A stretch of DNA of 64,000 bases, from assembly GCF_046591575.1 (NCBI RefSeq), contig NZ_JBIQWA010000003.1, positions 186,001 to 250,000 of the forward strand, written 5' to 3'. This stretch comes from Marivita sp046591575 (GTDB lineage: Bacteria; Pseudomonadota; Alphaproteobacteria; Rhodobacterales; Rhodobacteraceae). Made by a program: the position numbers and the translations under genes. Positions 43,157-51,831 of the stretch are shown one piece after another (position 1 is the first letter of the stretch; each line of letters begins with the position of its first letter). Under the pieces are notes generated by a model. It had not been told where the DNA came from, did not search any database, and saw nothing but the letters and a program-made list of their open reading frames with translations.

Positions 43157-44485
43157 TCAGTCGAACGCAGCCCCGGTCATGACGTGTGACAAATCAAGAG
43201 GGCTTTGCAGGTCGTTGCACAGCGCCCAAATCGTGTCTGCACGCGACGCGCCCAAAAGCGCCGCCGCCTTTGCCCGGACACGGGCCTCGCGATCACTCAG
43301 TGACATCGGCGCGTCAAGATCAAAACGCGCGACCGGCCCTGCGCCCGAATGTAATGTAACCGACACGCGGGACTGGGTTTCGGTCAAACTGTCATCTGCG
43401 CTGACGCGGACTTTGTCGCGCAGCGCGATAACCCCCGGATCAGCGCAAAGCGCGTCGGAATAGCTGTCCAACGCGGCTGTGGACCGCCCAAGCATGGCCA
43501 TGGCGGTGACGGTTGAATAGCTGAATTTCGCGCCCAGCCCGGTGGTTGGTGCAGGCTGGTTGCAGACCGTCATCCACCTTGGATGGGTCGCAATGTCGAT
43601 CTGTGCGATATCGCTGAGATCCAATGCAGGCAGCGTTGCCAGCGCTTCGAGCGTGGCATGGAGCCCGTGGCAGCAGGCATGGAACTTGTGGCTGACATCG
43701 GTAAACAGCCAGGTTGCGCCAAGCTCTGCAATCGCTGTGTCAACCGCGCCTTCGCCGGAATGGACCGCTCCGAAACCCAGTGGTCCGTCCATCGCACCCG
43801 GATTGGGCACAAATCCACGCGCCACCAGACTTGCGGCTTCGACACCGTTTGCGGCAGCAATCCCGGCGTTGAAGGGTTTGCCCATCGTACCGAACTGTGC
43901 CTTCAGACCCGAGGCGCGCGTCGCCGTCAGACCCAGGGTCGCTGCGGTCTGGTCGGTGTCAAACCCCAACACCCGCGCGCATGCGGCAGCAGCACCAAAG
44001 GCACCGGCTGTCGCGGTCTGGTGAAAGCCGGTTTGATAATGCGACCGGCCCAGCCAGATCCCGGCCCGAATGGACACTTCCATCCCGATCAAGGCCGCCT
44101 CAAGAAAGGTGGCGGAGGACACCGTTTCGCGCTCTGCCATGGCCAGGGCTGCCGACAGGATCGCCACACTGGGATGGCCGATATGGGCGAAATGCGTGTC
44201 GTCATAATCCAATGCGTGCGATGTCGTGCCATTGGTAAGCGCGGCAGCACGGGCGGGCAGCCTGGTGGACGTGCCGAACACCGACGCCTGCGGGCTGCCA
44301 CCTTCGTCCAGAACCTGCGCGCGGCAAATCCGCGAGACGGGTTCTTGGGCACCAGCCACCCCAACCGCCAGCCAATCCAGCAGCGACAGGCGCAACACAT
44401 GCATCGCATCGGCATCCATCTGGCCGGCCCGTGCGGTGGCCGCAAAGCGGGCAAGCGCGGGTGTGATCGTGTTTTGTGATGTCAT
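43157..44485 (-). CDS. MmgE/PrpD family protein
   Basis: This 442-residue protein belongs to the MmgE/PrpD group, which includes 2-methylcitrate dehydratase and cis-aconitate or iminodisuccinate-acting enzymes. Family blocks are LDWLAVGVAG near residue 40, GTTSHALDYDDTHF, HPSVAILSAALAMAE and the KFHACCHGLHATLEAL region. ATG 44485 follows AAAGGG; a second ATG two codons upstream is too close to it. No prpB, prpC or acnD is adjacent, so methylcitrate use is not implied. It faces cinA (6-bp gap). Confidence 0.85.
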   Translation of the reverse strand: MTSQNTITPALARFAATARAGQMDADAMHVLRLSLLDWLAVGVAGAQEPVSRICRAQVLDEGGSPQASVFGTSTRLPARAAALTNGTTSHALDYDDTHFAHIGHPSVAILSAALAMAERETVSSATFLEAALIGMEVSIRAGIWLGRSHYQTGFHQTATAGAFGAAAACARVLGFDTDQTAATLGLTATRASGLKAQFGTMGKPFNAGIAAANGVEAASLVARGFVPNPGAMDGPLGFGAVHSGEGAVDTAIAELGATWLFTDVSHKFHACCHGLHATLEALATLPALDLSDIAQIDIATHPRWMTVCNQPAPTTGLGAKFSYSTVTAMAMLGRSTAALDSYSDALCADPGVIALRDKVRVSADDSLTETQSRVSVTLHSGAGPVARFDLDAPMSLSDREARVRAKAAALLGASRADTIWALCNDLQSPLDLSHVMTGAAFD

Positions 44486-44534
44486 TGTCATCCCTTTCTG
44501 GGCCATCCCGTCCGGACGCGCCCCGCCACCGCTG

Positions 44535-44978
44535 TCAGGAATATAGCTGTGCCGCGCGGCGTTCGAACGCACGCACGATCCGCTGCATCGCCTCGTAAAA
44601 GAACATCCCCGCAGCGCCTTGAAGAATGCGGTTCTTGAATTCAAAATCGACAAAGAACGTCACTTCGACACCATCCTCGACATCCCTGAACGCCCAGTTG
44701 GAATGCATGTGCCGGAACGGTCCGTCCAGATATTCGGTGTCGATCTTTTTCTCGTCAGGCCAAAGCACAACACGGCTGCCAAAGCGTTCGCGGAACACTT
44801 TGAAGCTGATCACCAGATCGGCCAGCATTTCCTCGTGATCGCCTCGGTCTTCGCGCGACCGGATGCGGGCTGCGGCCGTCCAGGGCAGAAATTTGGGATA
44901 ATTGGCCACATCCGCCACCAAAGAATACATTTGGTCCGCTGTGTACGGAAGGGTACGGGTTTCGGAATGTGTCGGCAT
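44535..44978 (-). CDS. COQ10/RatA-type START-domain protein
   Basis: This 147-residue single-domain protein has the polyketide-cyclase/START fold that binds ubiquinone or a related lipid. Marks are YTADQMYSLVADVANYPKFL near the start, ADLVISFKVFRERFGSRV, and DGVEVTFFVDFEFKNRILQG. Mitochondrial COQ10 helps deliver coenzyme Q to respiratory complexes. The E. coli homologue RatA was called a toxin that blocks 70S formation, but no antitoxin partner is next to this gene, so the coenzyme Q role is preferred. Confidence 0.88.
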   Translation of the reverse strand: MPTHSETRTLPYTADQMYSLVADVANYPKFLPWTAAARIRSREDRGDHEEMLADLVISFKVFRERFGSRVVLWPDEKKIDTEYLDGPFRHMHSNWAFRDVEDGVEVTFFVDFEFKNRILQGAAGMFFYEAMQRIVRAFERRAAQLYS

Positions 44979-45064
44979 CTGCTCTGCGTCATATCTGGTT
45001 TGGTTTTGGTCGTGACAGTGGCGGTGGATGTCGTATTGTGCGCGCGAAAAATCAAGGAAAACCT

Positions 45065-45607
45065 ATGTCTGAGCGTCCTTATGTCATCGACGAGATGATT
45101 TCAGCCAAGGCCATCGCCGCCCGTATCGAAGAATTGTGTATCGCCATCCATAAAGAATTCAAAGACACCGACAAGCTGGTTGTTGTGGGGCTGTTGCGGG
45201 GCAGTTTTGTGTTTATTGCCGATCTGGTGAGGGAACTGGATTTGCCCGTCGAGGTCGATTTTCTGGAAGCGTCCTCTTACGGCGACAGCATGGAATCCAG
45301 CCGCGAGGTGCGCATCCTCAAGGATCTGCGCGGTCAGATCGAGGGGCGCGATGTGCTTGTTGTCGAAGACATCGTCGATACCGGTCACACGCTTAAACAT
45401 GTCACGCGGCTTTTGGCGTCCCGCAAACCCGGACGGCTGCGCACGATTGCGTTGCTGGACAAACCATCGCGCCGCGAAACCGATGTTGCCGCAGATTGGA
45501 TCGGGTTCTCGATTCCGGACGAATTTGTCGTGGGCTATGGCATCGACTACGCGCAACGCAATCGGAACCTGCCCTATATCGGAAAGGTCCGTTTTCCCGA
45601 CGTCTGA
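45065..45607 (+). CDS. hpt: hypoxanthine phosphoribosyltransferase
   Basis: Hpt salvages hypoxanthine or guanine with PRPP to form IMP or GMP. In the 180 residues from ATG 45065 the PRPP loop is VLVVEDIVDTGHTLKHV, the purine site has RNLPYIGKVRFP, and the flexible loop is EASSYGDSMESSREVRIL. The family length is about 180. The frame is open 32 codons further upstream, but those residues lack similarity. It is divergent from the COQ10-type gene (86-bp gap). Confidence 0.94.
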   Translation: MSERPYVIDEMISAKAIAARIEELCIAIHKEFKDTDKLVVVGLLRGSFVFIADLVRELDLPVEVDFLEASSYGDSMESSREVRILKDLRGQIEGRDVLVVEDIVDTGHTLKHVTRLLASRKPGRLRTIALLDKPSRRETDVAADWIGFSIPDEFVVGYGIDYAQRNRNLPYIGKVRFPDV

Positions 45608-45759
45608 CGCGCGGGTGCATCGGTGTAGCACCGATCGGCAACAAGCCGCGCAGATGGCGATATCACGAAAAGGTTGGGGCCGTTTTCAAAAACTTTCCTT
45701 TTGTTTCAAACGATCTGGGGTATCGTGATCAAAGTTTGATCTTGCTCAGGAGCATCCCA

Positions 45760-46224
45760 ATGAAAACACTAGTGACCACAGCCATCGCAGCCGCCACGTT
45801 TGTGACAGCCTCCGCTGCATTCGCCCAGTCCGATTTCAGCGACGAGGTCAAAGCGCGTCAGGGACAGTTCCGGATCATGTCGATCAACTTGGGCATCCTG
45901 GGCAGTATGGCCAAAGGAGAGATCGAATATGACGCCGAGGCGGCACAGGCCGCGGCGGACACATTGGTCGCTGTCTCGACAATCCAGCAGGCTCCGCTGT
46001 GGCCCGAAGGGTCCGATGACATGAGCCTCGACGGAACCCGCGCGCAGACAACCATCTGGGATGAAAACGCCGATTTCCTGTCCAAATGGGCCGATTTTGG
46101 CACCGGTGCCGTTGCTCTTCAGGCGGCTGCGGGCGGTGGTCAGGCCGCGCTTGCGCCGGCAATGGGGCAAATCGGCGGCAGCTGTAAAGCCTGCCACGAC
46201 AAACACCGGACCCCCGAAGAGTAA
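45760..46224 (+). CDS. cytochrome c' (class II c-type cytochrome)
   Basis: This 154-residue periplasmic cytochrome has a signal peptide (MKTLVTTAIAAATFVTASAA, cut after AFA) and a four-helix bundle. The single heme site sits near the C-terminus, CKACHDKHR (Cys142 to His146), as in cytochrome c' and c-556. Class II cytochromes bind NO or donate electrons; which of these applies here is not known. CAGGAG precedes ATG 45760. The upstream gap 45608-45759 has no gene. The diheme gene starts 5 bp after its stop. Confidence 0.88.
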   Translation: MKTLVTTAIAAATFVTASAAFAQSDFSDEVKARQGQFRIMSINLGILGSMAKGEIEYDAEAAQAAADTLVAVSTIQQAPLWPEGSDDMSLDGTRAQTTIWDENADFLSKWADFGTGAVALQAAAGGGQAALAPAMGQIGGSCKACHDKHRTPEE

Positions 46225-46229
46225 TCAAA

Positions 46230-47111
46230 ATGCGGCCGGTTCTATGGATAGGTGGTGCGGTTCTGGCGTCGATTGCGGCGGCAGGGCTGTTCCTGACGCG
46301 GGCCGTTCCGGTCGATGCCGCCGCGTTTGACGGCGTTACCGCCGACGCCGAGCGCGGTGAATCGGTGTTCATCGCGTCCGGCTGCGCGTCCTGCCATGCC
46401 GCCCCGGACGCCGAAGGTGACGCCAAGCTGGTTTTGGCGGGCGGAGAGCGGTTTCCCTCTGATTTCGGCACCTTCGTCGCCCCCAACATTTCCATGCATA
46501 CCGAACACGGGATCGGCGATTGGTCATTGGCCGATTTTGCCTCGGCGGTCAAAAAAGGCGTGTCGCCGGATGGCGGGCATTATTATCCGGCCTTTCCCTA
46601 TACATCTTACGCGATGATGACGGATCAGGACGTGGCTGACCTGTGGGCCTATATGCAAACCCTGCCCGCCGATGCCACGCCCAGCGAGGCCCATGACGTT
46701 GGATTTCCGTTCAACATCCGCCGTGCTGTCGGGGCCTGGAAACAGCTTTATCTTGATCCCGGCTGGGTGATGGAGGACGCGCCGACACCGGAACTGGAAC
46801 GGGGGCGCTATCTGGTCGAGGTGCTGGCCCATTGCGCCGAATGTCACACGCCACGGACCGCTTTGGGGGGGATGGATGAAAGCCGCTGGATGGAAGGCGC
46901 GCCAAACCCGTCCGGGCGTGGGCGTATTCCGGCCTTGACCCCGGAAGAGTTCACATGGTCCGCCGTTGATATCGCCTATTATCTGGAAACCGGCTTCACC
47001 CCCGATTTTGACAGTGCAGGCGGCCATATGGTGGCTGTGATCAACAATTTCGCGCAGCTTCCGGCAAGCGACCGAGAGGCGGTCGCCGCCTATATCAAGG
47101 CCCTGCCCTAA
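46230..47111 (+). CDS. membrane-anchored diheme cytochrome c
   Basis: This 293-residue protein has an N-terminal hydrophobic segment (residues 4-23, WIGGAVLASIAAAGLFL) without a clear cleavage site, so it is probably anchored. There are two class I heme domains. The first site is GCASCHAAP (Cys52 to His56) and the second is HCAECHTPRT (Cys202 to His206). Candidate axial methionines lie near NISMHTEHGIG and in the C-terminal half. It resembles cytochrome subunits of quinoprotein dehydrogenases. It pairs with the cytochrome c' gene and overlaps the convergent lipA stop by 4 bp. Confidence 0.88.
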   Translation: MRPVLWIGGAVLASIAAAGLFLTRAVPVDAAAFDGVTADAERGESVFIASGCASCHAAPDAEGDAKLVLAGGERFPSDFGTFVAPNISMHTEHGIGDWSLADFASAVKKGVSPDGGHYYPAFPYTSYAMMTDQDVADLWAYMQTLPADATPSEAHDVGFPFNIRRAVGAWKQLYLDPGWVMEDAPTPELERGRYLVEVLAHCAECHTPRTALGGMDESRWMEGAPNPSGRGRIPALTPEEFTWSAVDIAYYLETGFTPDFDSAGGHMVAVINNFAQLPASDREAVAAYIKALP

Positions 47112-48058
47112 GCGTTTGCCAGTTTGGCTTCGCGATTGGCCCGCAGCCGCGCGAAGTCATCCCCCGCATGATAGGACGACCGCGTCAGGGGCGTTGCCGA
47201 TACCATCAAAAAGCCTTTGCCAAATGCCGCAGTTTCATACCCGGCGAATTCTTCTGGCGTGACAAACCGGTCCACCGCGTGATGTTTGGGGGTGGGCTGT
47301 AGATACTGACCGATGGTCAGGAAATCGATATCTGCCGCGCGCATGTCATCCATGACCTGCCCCACGGATTGCCGATCTTCCCCCAGCCCGACCATGATGC
47401 CGGATTTGGTGAAAATCGACGGGTCCAGTTCTTTCACGCGCTGCAACAGACGCAGCGAATGGAAATAGCGCGCGCCGGGGCGCACCTGGGGATAAAGGCT
47501 CGGCACTGTTTCAAGATTGTGGTTGAACACATCCGGGCGCGCCGCAACCACGGTTTCCAGCGCATCTGGTCCACATTTCAGAAAATCAGGCGTCAGGATC
47601 TCGATCGTGGTGTCGGGTGCGCGGTGGCGGATGGCGCGAATGGTCTGGGCAAAATGCGCGGCCCCGCCATCTTCCAGATCATCGCGATCGACCGACGTGA
47701 TGACAACGTGGTTCAGTCCCAGTTTCTGCACCGCATCCGCCACGCGCCCCGGTTCAAACGCATCCAGCGTGTCAGGGCGCCCGGTGGCAATGTTGCAGAA
47801 CGTACATCCACGGGTGCAGATGTCGCCCATAATCATCATTGTGGCGTGGCCCTGGCTCCAGCATTCGCCTGCGTTGGGACAGCTTGCTTCTTCGCACACG
47901 GTCACAAGCTTGTTCTCGCGCATGATTTTGCGCGTTTTGTTATAGCCCTCTCCCGAGGGGGCTTTTACCCGAATCCAGTTGGGTTTCTTGGGTTGTGCAT
48001 TGTCCGGACGGTGGGCTTTTTCCGGGTGGCGCTGTTCGGGTATCTTGATATCACGCAA
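47108..48058 (-). CDS. lipA: lipoyl synthase
   Basis: LipA inserts two sulfurs into octanoyl chains on lipoyl domains, using radical SAM chemistry. The two iron-sulfur sets are visible: CEEASCPNAGEC for the auxiliary cluster and CTRGCTFCN for the SAM cluster. The conserved C-terminal serine is in PLTRSSYHAGD. Start TTG 48058 (LRDIKIPEQRHPEKAH) gives 316 residues, the family length, and has GGGGAAAAACC before it. The frame continues to a GTG at 48109, but the extra residues look non-coding. Confidence 0.95.
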   Translation of the reverse strand: MRDIKIPEQRHPEKAHRPDNAQPKKPNWIRVKAPSGEGYNKTRKIMRENKLVTVCEEASCPNAGECWSQGHATMMIMGDICTRGCTFCNIATGRPDTLDAFEPGRVADAVQKLGLNHVVITSVDRDDLEDGGAAHFAQTIRAIRHRAPDTTIEILTPDFLKCGPDALETVVAARPDVFNHNLETVPSLYPQVRPGARYFHSLRLLQRVKELDPSIFTKSGIMVGLGEDRQSVGQVMDDMRAADIDFLTIGQYLQPTPKHHAVDRFVTPEEFAGYETAAFGKGFLMVSATPLTRSSYHAGDDFARLRANREAKLANA

Positions 48059-48217
48059 CGGTTTTTCCCCGCAATCTGAGCTTTGGCTGTGCTTAGCATA
48101 ATGCCCCACAAGAAGGAGTGCCAGTGTTGCATAGCCGCATTGCAGCCGTGGAATTTCGCATCAGATCTCAAAGGCTCCGGGACAGGCCATTGCGGTGACC
48201 TGCCCCGGAGCTGCGTG

Positions 48218-49258
48218 TCAGCCGATCAGCGCGTCCGCCTTGCCGCGTGTGCTTTGATAAAACAGGCTCAGGCGTTGCAGGGCGATGCGCAAAACAACCT
48301 TGCCGGACCGGGCCGACCATCCCATACGCTTTTCCGTGGCCTCCAGACCTTCACGCAGGCAGCAGCACCGCAACACAACATCGCTTAATCCCGGGCCAAG
48401 ATCCTGAATCGCGTCAAGGGTGCGAAGAATGGCCTCGCGGCGGCGCAGATCAGACTTGGTTTTCGCCCAGTCATAGTGCTGTTGCAACGCCTCTGGCCTG
48501 TCCCAGCCCAGCAAATCGTCCGGCGCGAAACCCGCAACCGCGTAATCCTCGAACAGGCGGTCGCCTGCCATGATAAAGTCAGAGGCCAGAAACGGCCGAC
48601 CATCCGGCCCCTTGCGCCGCGCCAGTATTGCCATCGGGCTTTCGAAACCGGGCCCGGTCGACACCGCGCGGTTGCGGGATCGGCGGTCGGGGTTCAGATC
48701 GCCAAACGCGTCATGGCCATCCTCTGTGGCCTGCGCGGCGCGACAATCCTTGGCAGCGATCAGCGCCGGCAGCTCGGCCCGCCCCTCATGGGTGATCCGG
48801 TAGCGTTTGACGGTCGTGCCGCCTTCTTCGGCCACCCATTTTCGCAGGATCAACGCAGCGGCCAGATCAATACCAAGAGAGCTGATCACATGCGTCTGGC
48901 CTTCACCGACCACCCGCACAATCGCAGGCTGCGGCAGGTCGCGATTGTAAAGCAGCATCGCACCGGGCTGGCTCAGATGGCGCAATGCATCGGATGCAGC
49001 ATCAATCGCCGCCTCATCCCGAGCACCGGATTCGCGCGCAGGCTCCATCTCGGCCAGCGCCTTGTCCAAAAGCGGGTCATCGCGCATCGCTTCGAGCTTG
49101 CGCACCTGGCGCAGCACCGTCGACGCGTGGCATCCATCGATCCGTGCAATTTCGCGGATCGGCTGACCCTTGGCAACATGGGCCAGATACCGGCGTGCGG
49201 CATCCGGCAAAAGTGCGTCAAAACCATCGCGTGTTTTCAGTTGTGGTAATTCAGTCAT
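48218..49258 (-). CDS. DUF6456 helix-turn-helix domain protein
   Basis: This 346-residue protein appears to be DNA-binding. The N-terminus carries a helix-turn-helix, with GQPIREIARIDGCHASTVLR (about residues 31-50). The middle has a second winged-helix-like stretch, GTTVKRYRITHEGRAELPAL. The C-terminal DUF6456-type domain begins at MAILARRKGPDGRPFLASDF and contains two neighbouring cysteines in RCCCLREGLE. I know the domain name from the family pattern only; its role is not established. It is divergent from the DUF6477 gene, with a DnaA box in the shared gap. Confidence 0.78.
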   Translation of the reverse strand: MTELPQLKTRDGFDALLPDAARRYLAHVAKGQPIREIARIDGCHASTVLRQVRKLEAMRDDPLLDKALAEMEPARESGARDEAAIDAASDALRHLSQPGAMLLYNRDLPQPAIVRVVGEGQTHVISSLGIDLAAALILRKWVAEEGGTTVKRYRITHEGRAELPALIAAKDCRAAQATEDGHDAFGDLNPDRRSRNRAVSTGPGFESPMAILARRKGPDGRPFLASDFIMAGDRLFEDYAVAGFAPDDLLGWDRPEALQQHYDWAKTKSDLRRREAILRTLDAIQDLGPGLSDVVLRCCCLREGLEATEKRMGWSARSGKVVLRIALQRLSLFYQSTRGKADALIG

Positions 49259-49299
49259 TCATATCCCCCATAGGCTGTCTGTCAAATCAATCCCCAGGC

Positions 49300-49308
49300 T
49301 TATCCACA
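49300..49308 (+). promoter_or_regulatory. perfect DnaA box
   Basis: TTATCCACA matches the high-affinity DnaA box consensus exactly. It lies 42 bp from the DUF6456 start codon and 196 bp from the DUF6477 gene. The gap (49259-49503) is AT-rich for this genome and contains GTTAAC near 49348. A single box argues for gene control and not an origin. Confidence 0.5.
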
Positions 49309-49503
49309 GACATGCACAACCTAAAGATGTATTGGTTTCAGATTTGTTAACTTTTGACCACTTCAATCGGTTTTGTTTCCAAATAGTAAACAATTTTAAT
49401 CAGGACCGTGCGCTGCTCTTGGCCGGGCGCAACACACCCTAGGGTTGTGTCATCCTGATCCCTGTTCCGCGTTGACATCCAGCGCCACCAAAAGGGGAAA
49501 CAC

Positions 49504-49815
49504 ATGCAAGATCTACTGACCCAACTGTCCAACCTGCGTCGCCCACGCCTGCTGATCCGCGCAGCACGTATTGCGGTGCCCGATTACCGCCGCGCTACGC
49601 GCCTGCCCCGCTTGCTGGGCTACGGTATGACGCAGAAATCAGGCCCTGCCCTGATGAGACTGATGTGCCTTGAGGCCGAAATGAACGACAAACGTGAAAA
49701 CGGCGATGCCTCTTACAGCATCGCCGATCATGTCGAGCTTCTGACCGCGGTCATGGGCGAGTCGCATCTGATGCGGGCACAGATGACCCCTCCGCAGCTG
49801 CGGTCGGTCACATAA
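49504..49815 (+). CDS. DUF6477 family protein
   Basis: This is a small basic protein of 103 residues. Its start, MQDLLTQLSNLRRPRLLIRA, and the following GAARIAVPDYRRATRLPRLL-like stretch match a conserved Rhodobacterales family (DUF6477) as I remember it. The function is unknown; the arginine-rich N-terminal helix suggests nucleic-acid or protein binding. AAAAGGGGAAA precedes ATG 49504. It is divergent from DUF6456 and its last 8 bp overlap the convergent MttB-family gene. Confidence 0.75.
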   Translation: MQDLLTQLSNLRRPRLLIRAARIAVPDYRRATRLPRLLGYGMTQKSGPALMRLMCLEAEMNDKRENGDASYSIADHVELLTAVMGESHLMRAQMTPPQLRSVT

Positions 49816-51352
49816 AGCTGTCCGGCATCGACGCTTTCTTTTTGGCAACATACTCGGTCAGCGCGTCATCAATGGCCGGGTCCAGGGGGGGCTGGCGGTA
49901 GTTGTCGATCAGGTATTGCACCCGTTCGGTGGCCAAAGCCACAGTGTCCCGCGCGCCTTCCTCGGACCAGGTCTCATAGGGTTTGAAGTCAAACACTTCG
50001 GCCCGCCAGAACGCCGATTTGAAATTGGCCTGTGTGTGCGCGCAGCCCAGATAATGACCGCCCGGTCCAACCTCTGCAATTGCGGCCATGGCCTGGGCGT
50101 CTTCGTCCATGGCCACGCCCTGCGCCATTTTGTGCAGCGCGCCAAGCTGGTCGGCATCCATGACGAATTTCTCGAACGACGACACAAGCCCGCCTTCAAG
50201 CCACCCGCAGGCGTGCAGCATGAAATTCACCCCCGACAGCAACCCCATATTCAGGCTGTTGGCGGTTTCGTAGGCGGCCTGCGCATCGGGCAGTTTCGAC
50301 CCGTTAAAGCTGCCGGCTGACCGGAATGGCAGCCCCAGACGGCGCGCCAGCTGCCCGGCCCCATAAGTGATCTGGCTGGCCTCGGGCGTGCCGAATGTGG
50401 GCGCGCCAGAGTTCATGTCAATCGACGTGACAAACGCGCCAAAGATCACCGGCGCACCGGGCCGGATCAACTGGCTATAGGCGATGCCCGCCATCACCTC
50501 GGCCAACACCTGCGTCAGCGTGCCCGCAACCGACACCGGGGCCATGGCCCCGCCCACGATAAACGGGCTGATGATACAGGCCTGATTGTTGCGCGCGTAC
50601 ACTTCCAGCGCGCCCATCATCACATCATCGAATGTCATTGGCGAATTGATATTGGTCAGCGAGGTCATCACCGTGTTGTTCTGGACAAAGTCCTTGCCGA
50701 ACAGAATCTCGCACATCTCCACGCTGTCCTGTGCGCGGCTGGCTTCGGTGACCGACCCCATGAACGGCTTGTCACTCAGCGTCATATGCGCCTTGAGCAT
50801 GTCCAGGTGGCGTTTGTTGACCGGTATATCGGTCGGCTCGCAAATGGTTCCACCCGAATGGTGCAGCCATTTCGACATATAGCCCAGCTTCACGAATTTC
50901 TCGAAATCCGCCATCGTCGCATAGCGCCGCCCACCTGCGGCATCATGCACAAAGGGCGGGCCATAGACCGGGGCCAGCACCAGATTGCGACCGCCGATCT
51001 CAACAGACCGATCCGGGTTGCGGGCGTGTTGGGTATATGTCGACGGCGCTGTCGCGCACAGCGTGCGGGCCAGCCCTTTGGGCAAACGCACCCGTTCCCC
51101 CGTAACATCGGCCCCTGCCGCGCGCCACCGATCCAACGCGGCCGGATTGTTCACAAAGGCAACGCCGATCTCTTCAAGAACGGTTTCGGCATTGGCCTCG
51201 ATAAGTTCAAGCGCCTCTTCGGTCAGAATTTCGAAATCGGGAATGTTTCGCTGGATATACCTGGCCGTCTCAACCGAAACCGCTGTGCGCTCTGCCCGCC
51301 GGGCTGCGCCGCCGCCGCTGCGGGACCGTCTGCGTGTTTGTGTGTCTGCCAT
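49808..51352 (-). CDS. MttB-family (trimethylamine methyltransferase-like) methyltransferase, non-pyrrolysine
   Basis: This 514-residue TIM-barrel protein belongs to the COG5598 group. Members take a methyl group from a quaternary or tertiary amine and pass it to a corrinoid protein. The basic start MADTQTRRRSRSGGGAARRA is followed by family blocks LTEEALELIEANAETVLEEI, APVYGPPFVHDAAGGRRYAT, and GVNFMLHACGWLEGGLVSSF. There is no in-frame amber codon, so it does not use pyrrolysine, unlike archaeal MttB. Non-pyrrolysine homologues include glycine-betaine methyltransferases. No corrinoid protein is adjacent. Substrate not inferred. Confidence 0.88.
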   Translation of the reverse strand: MADTQTRRRSRSGGGAARRAERTAVSVETARYIQRNIPDFEILTEEALELIEANAETVLEEIGVAFVNNPAALDRWRAAGADVTGERVRLPKGLARTLCATAPSTYTQHARNPDRSVEIGGRNLVLAPVYGPPFVHDAAGGRRYATMADFEKFVKLGYMSKWLHHSGGTICEPTDIPVNKRHLDMLKAHMTLSDKPFMGSVTEASRAQDSVEMCEILFGKDFVQNNTVMTSLTNINSPMTFDDVMMGALEVYARNNQACIISPFIVGGAMAPVSVAGTLTQVLAEVMAGIAYSQLIRPGAPVIFGAFVTSIDMNSGAPTFGTPEASQITYGAGQLARRLGLPFRSAGSFNGSKLPDAQAAYETANSLNMGLLSGVNFMLHACGWLEGGLVSSFEKFVMDADQLGALHKMAQGVAMDEDAQAMAAIAEVGPGGHYLGCAHTQANFKSAFWRAEVFDFKPYETWSEEGARDTVALATERVQYLIDNYRQPPLDPAIDDALTEYVAKKKASMPDSFM

Positions 51353-51557
51353 GTGTCACCTCCATGCGGATACAAGTGAACCCGGCCCCGCGTCCGGTCT
51401 TCCCTTCAATAATACGACACCTCCGCACGGCAGGGGCGGATTGCGGCCTGTGCGTGGCGAAAGCGACATTCCGTGATTTCCACGCTGTGGCAATCGGATC
51501 GGGAACCTTTTACCGTGCCATACGTTACTCCTGCCCAAACACTCAAAGGAGACCGTC

Positions 51558-51734
51558 ATGCGGTATGCGCCAAAAAAGACCGCGGCCATGATTGCCGTGC
51601 TGGTGTTGGGGCTGGCCATCGCGCTGCTGGGGTTCTCGGGCCATATGATTTCCTTCGGGGTCTCGATTGTTTTGTGTTTCCTGGTCTGGATCATCGGCGC
51701 GCGTGTTGTGCACCTGGCCTTCGCGAAAGACTGA
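51558..51734 (+). CDS. 58-residue two-helix membrane protein
   Basis: This small gene was found in the gap between the MttB gene and guaA. AAAGGAGACC precedes ATG 51558, an almost ideal ribosome site. The protein is MRYAPKK (basic), a first helix TAAMIAVLVLGLAIALLGFS, a short turn and a second helix FGVSIVLCFLVWIIGARVVH, ending LAFAKD. The topology suggests an inner-membrane hairpin. No named family is recognised. It lies 97 bp upstream of guaA. Confidence 0.68.
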   Translation: MRYAPKKTAAMIAVLVLGLAIALLGFSGHMISFGVSIVLCFLVWIIGARVVHLAFAKD

Positions 51735-51831
51735 TCCAAACACAGCAGCCAAGTGCAAGGGCGCAAAATTCAAGCGCACCAAGGCAAATCCGGAATATTG
51801 CCATTTACCATGGCTCTGCCTATCAGGAGCC

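Noticed and set aside
44535..44978. RatA toxin of a toxin-antitoxin pair
   Set aside because: No small partner gene lies next to it; the COQ10-type coenzyme Q role fits better.
49808..51352. Pyrrolysine-containing MttB
   Set aside because: The frame is continuous with no amber codon.
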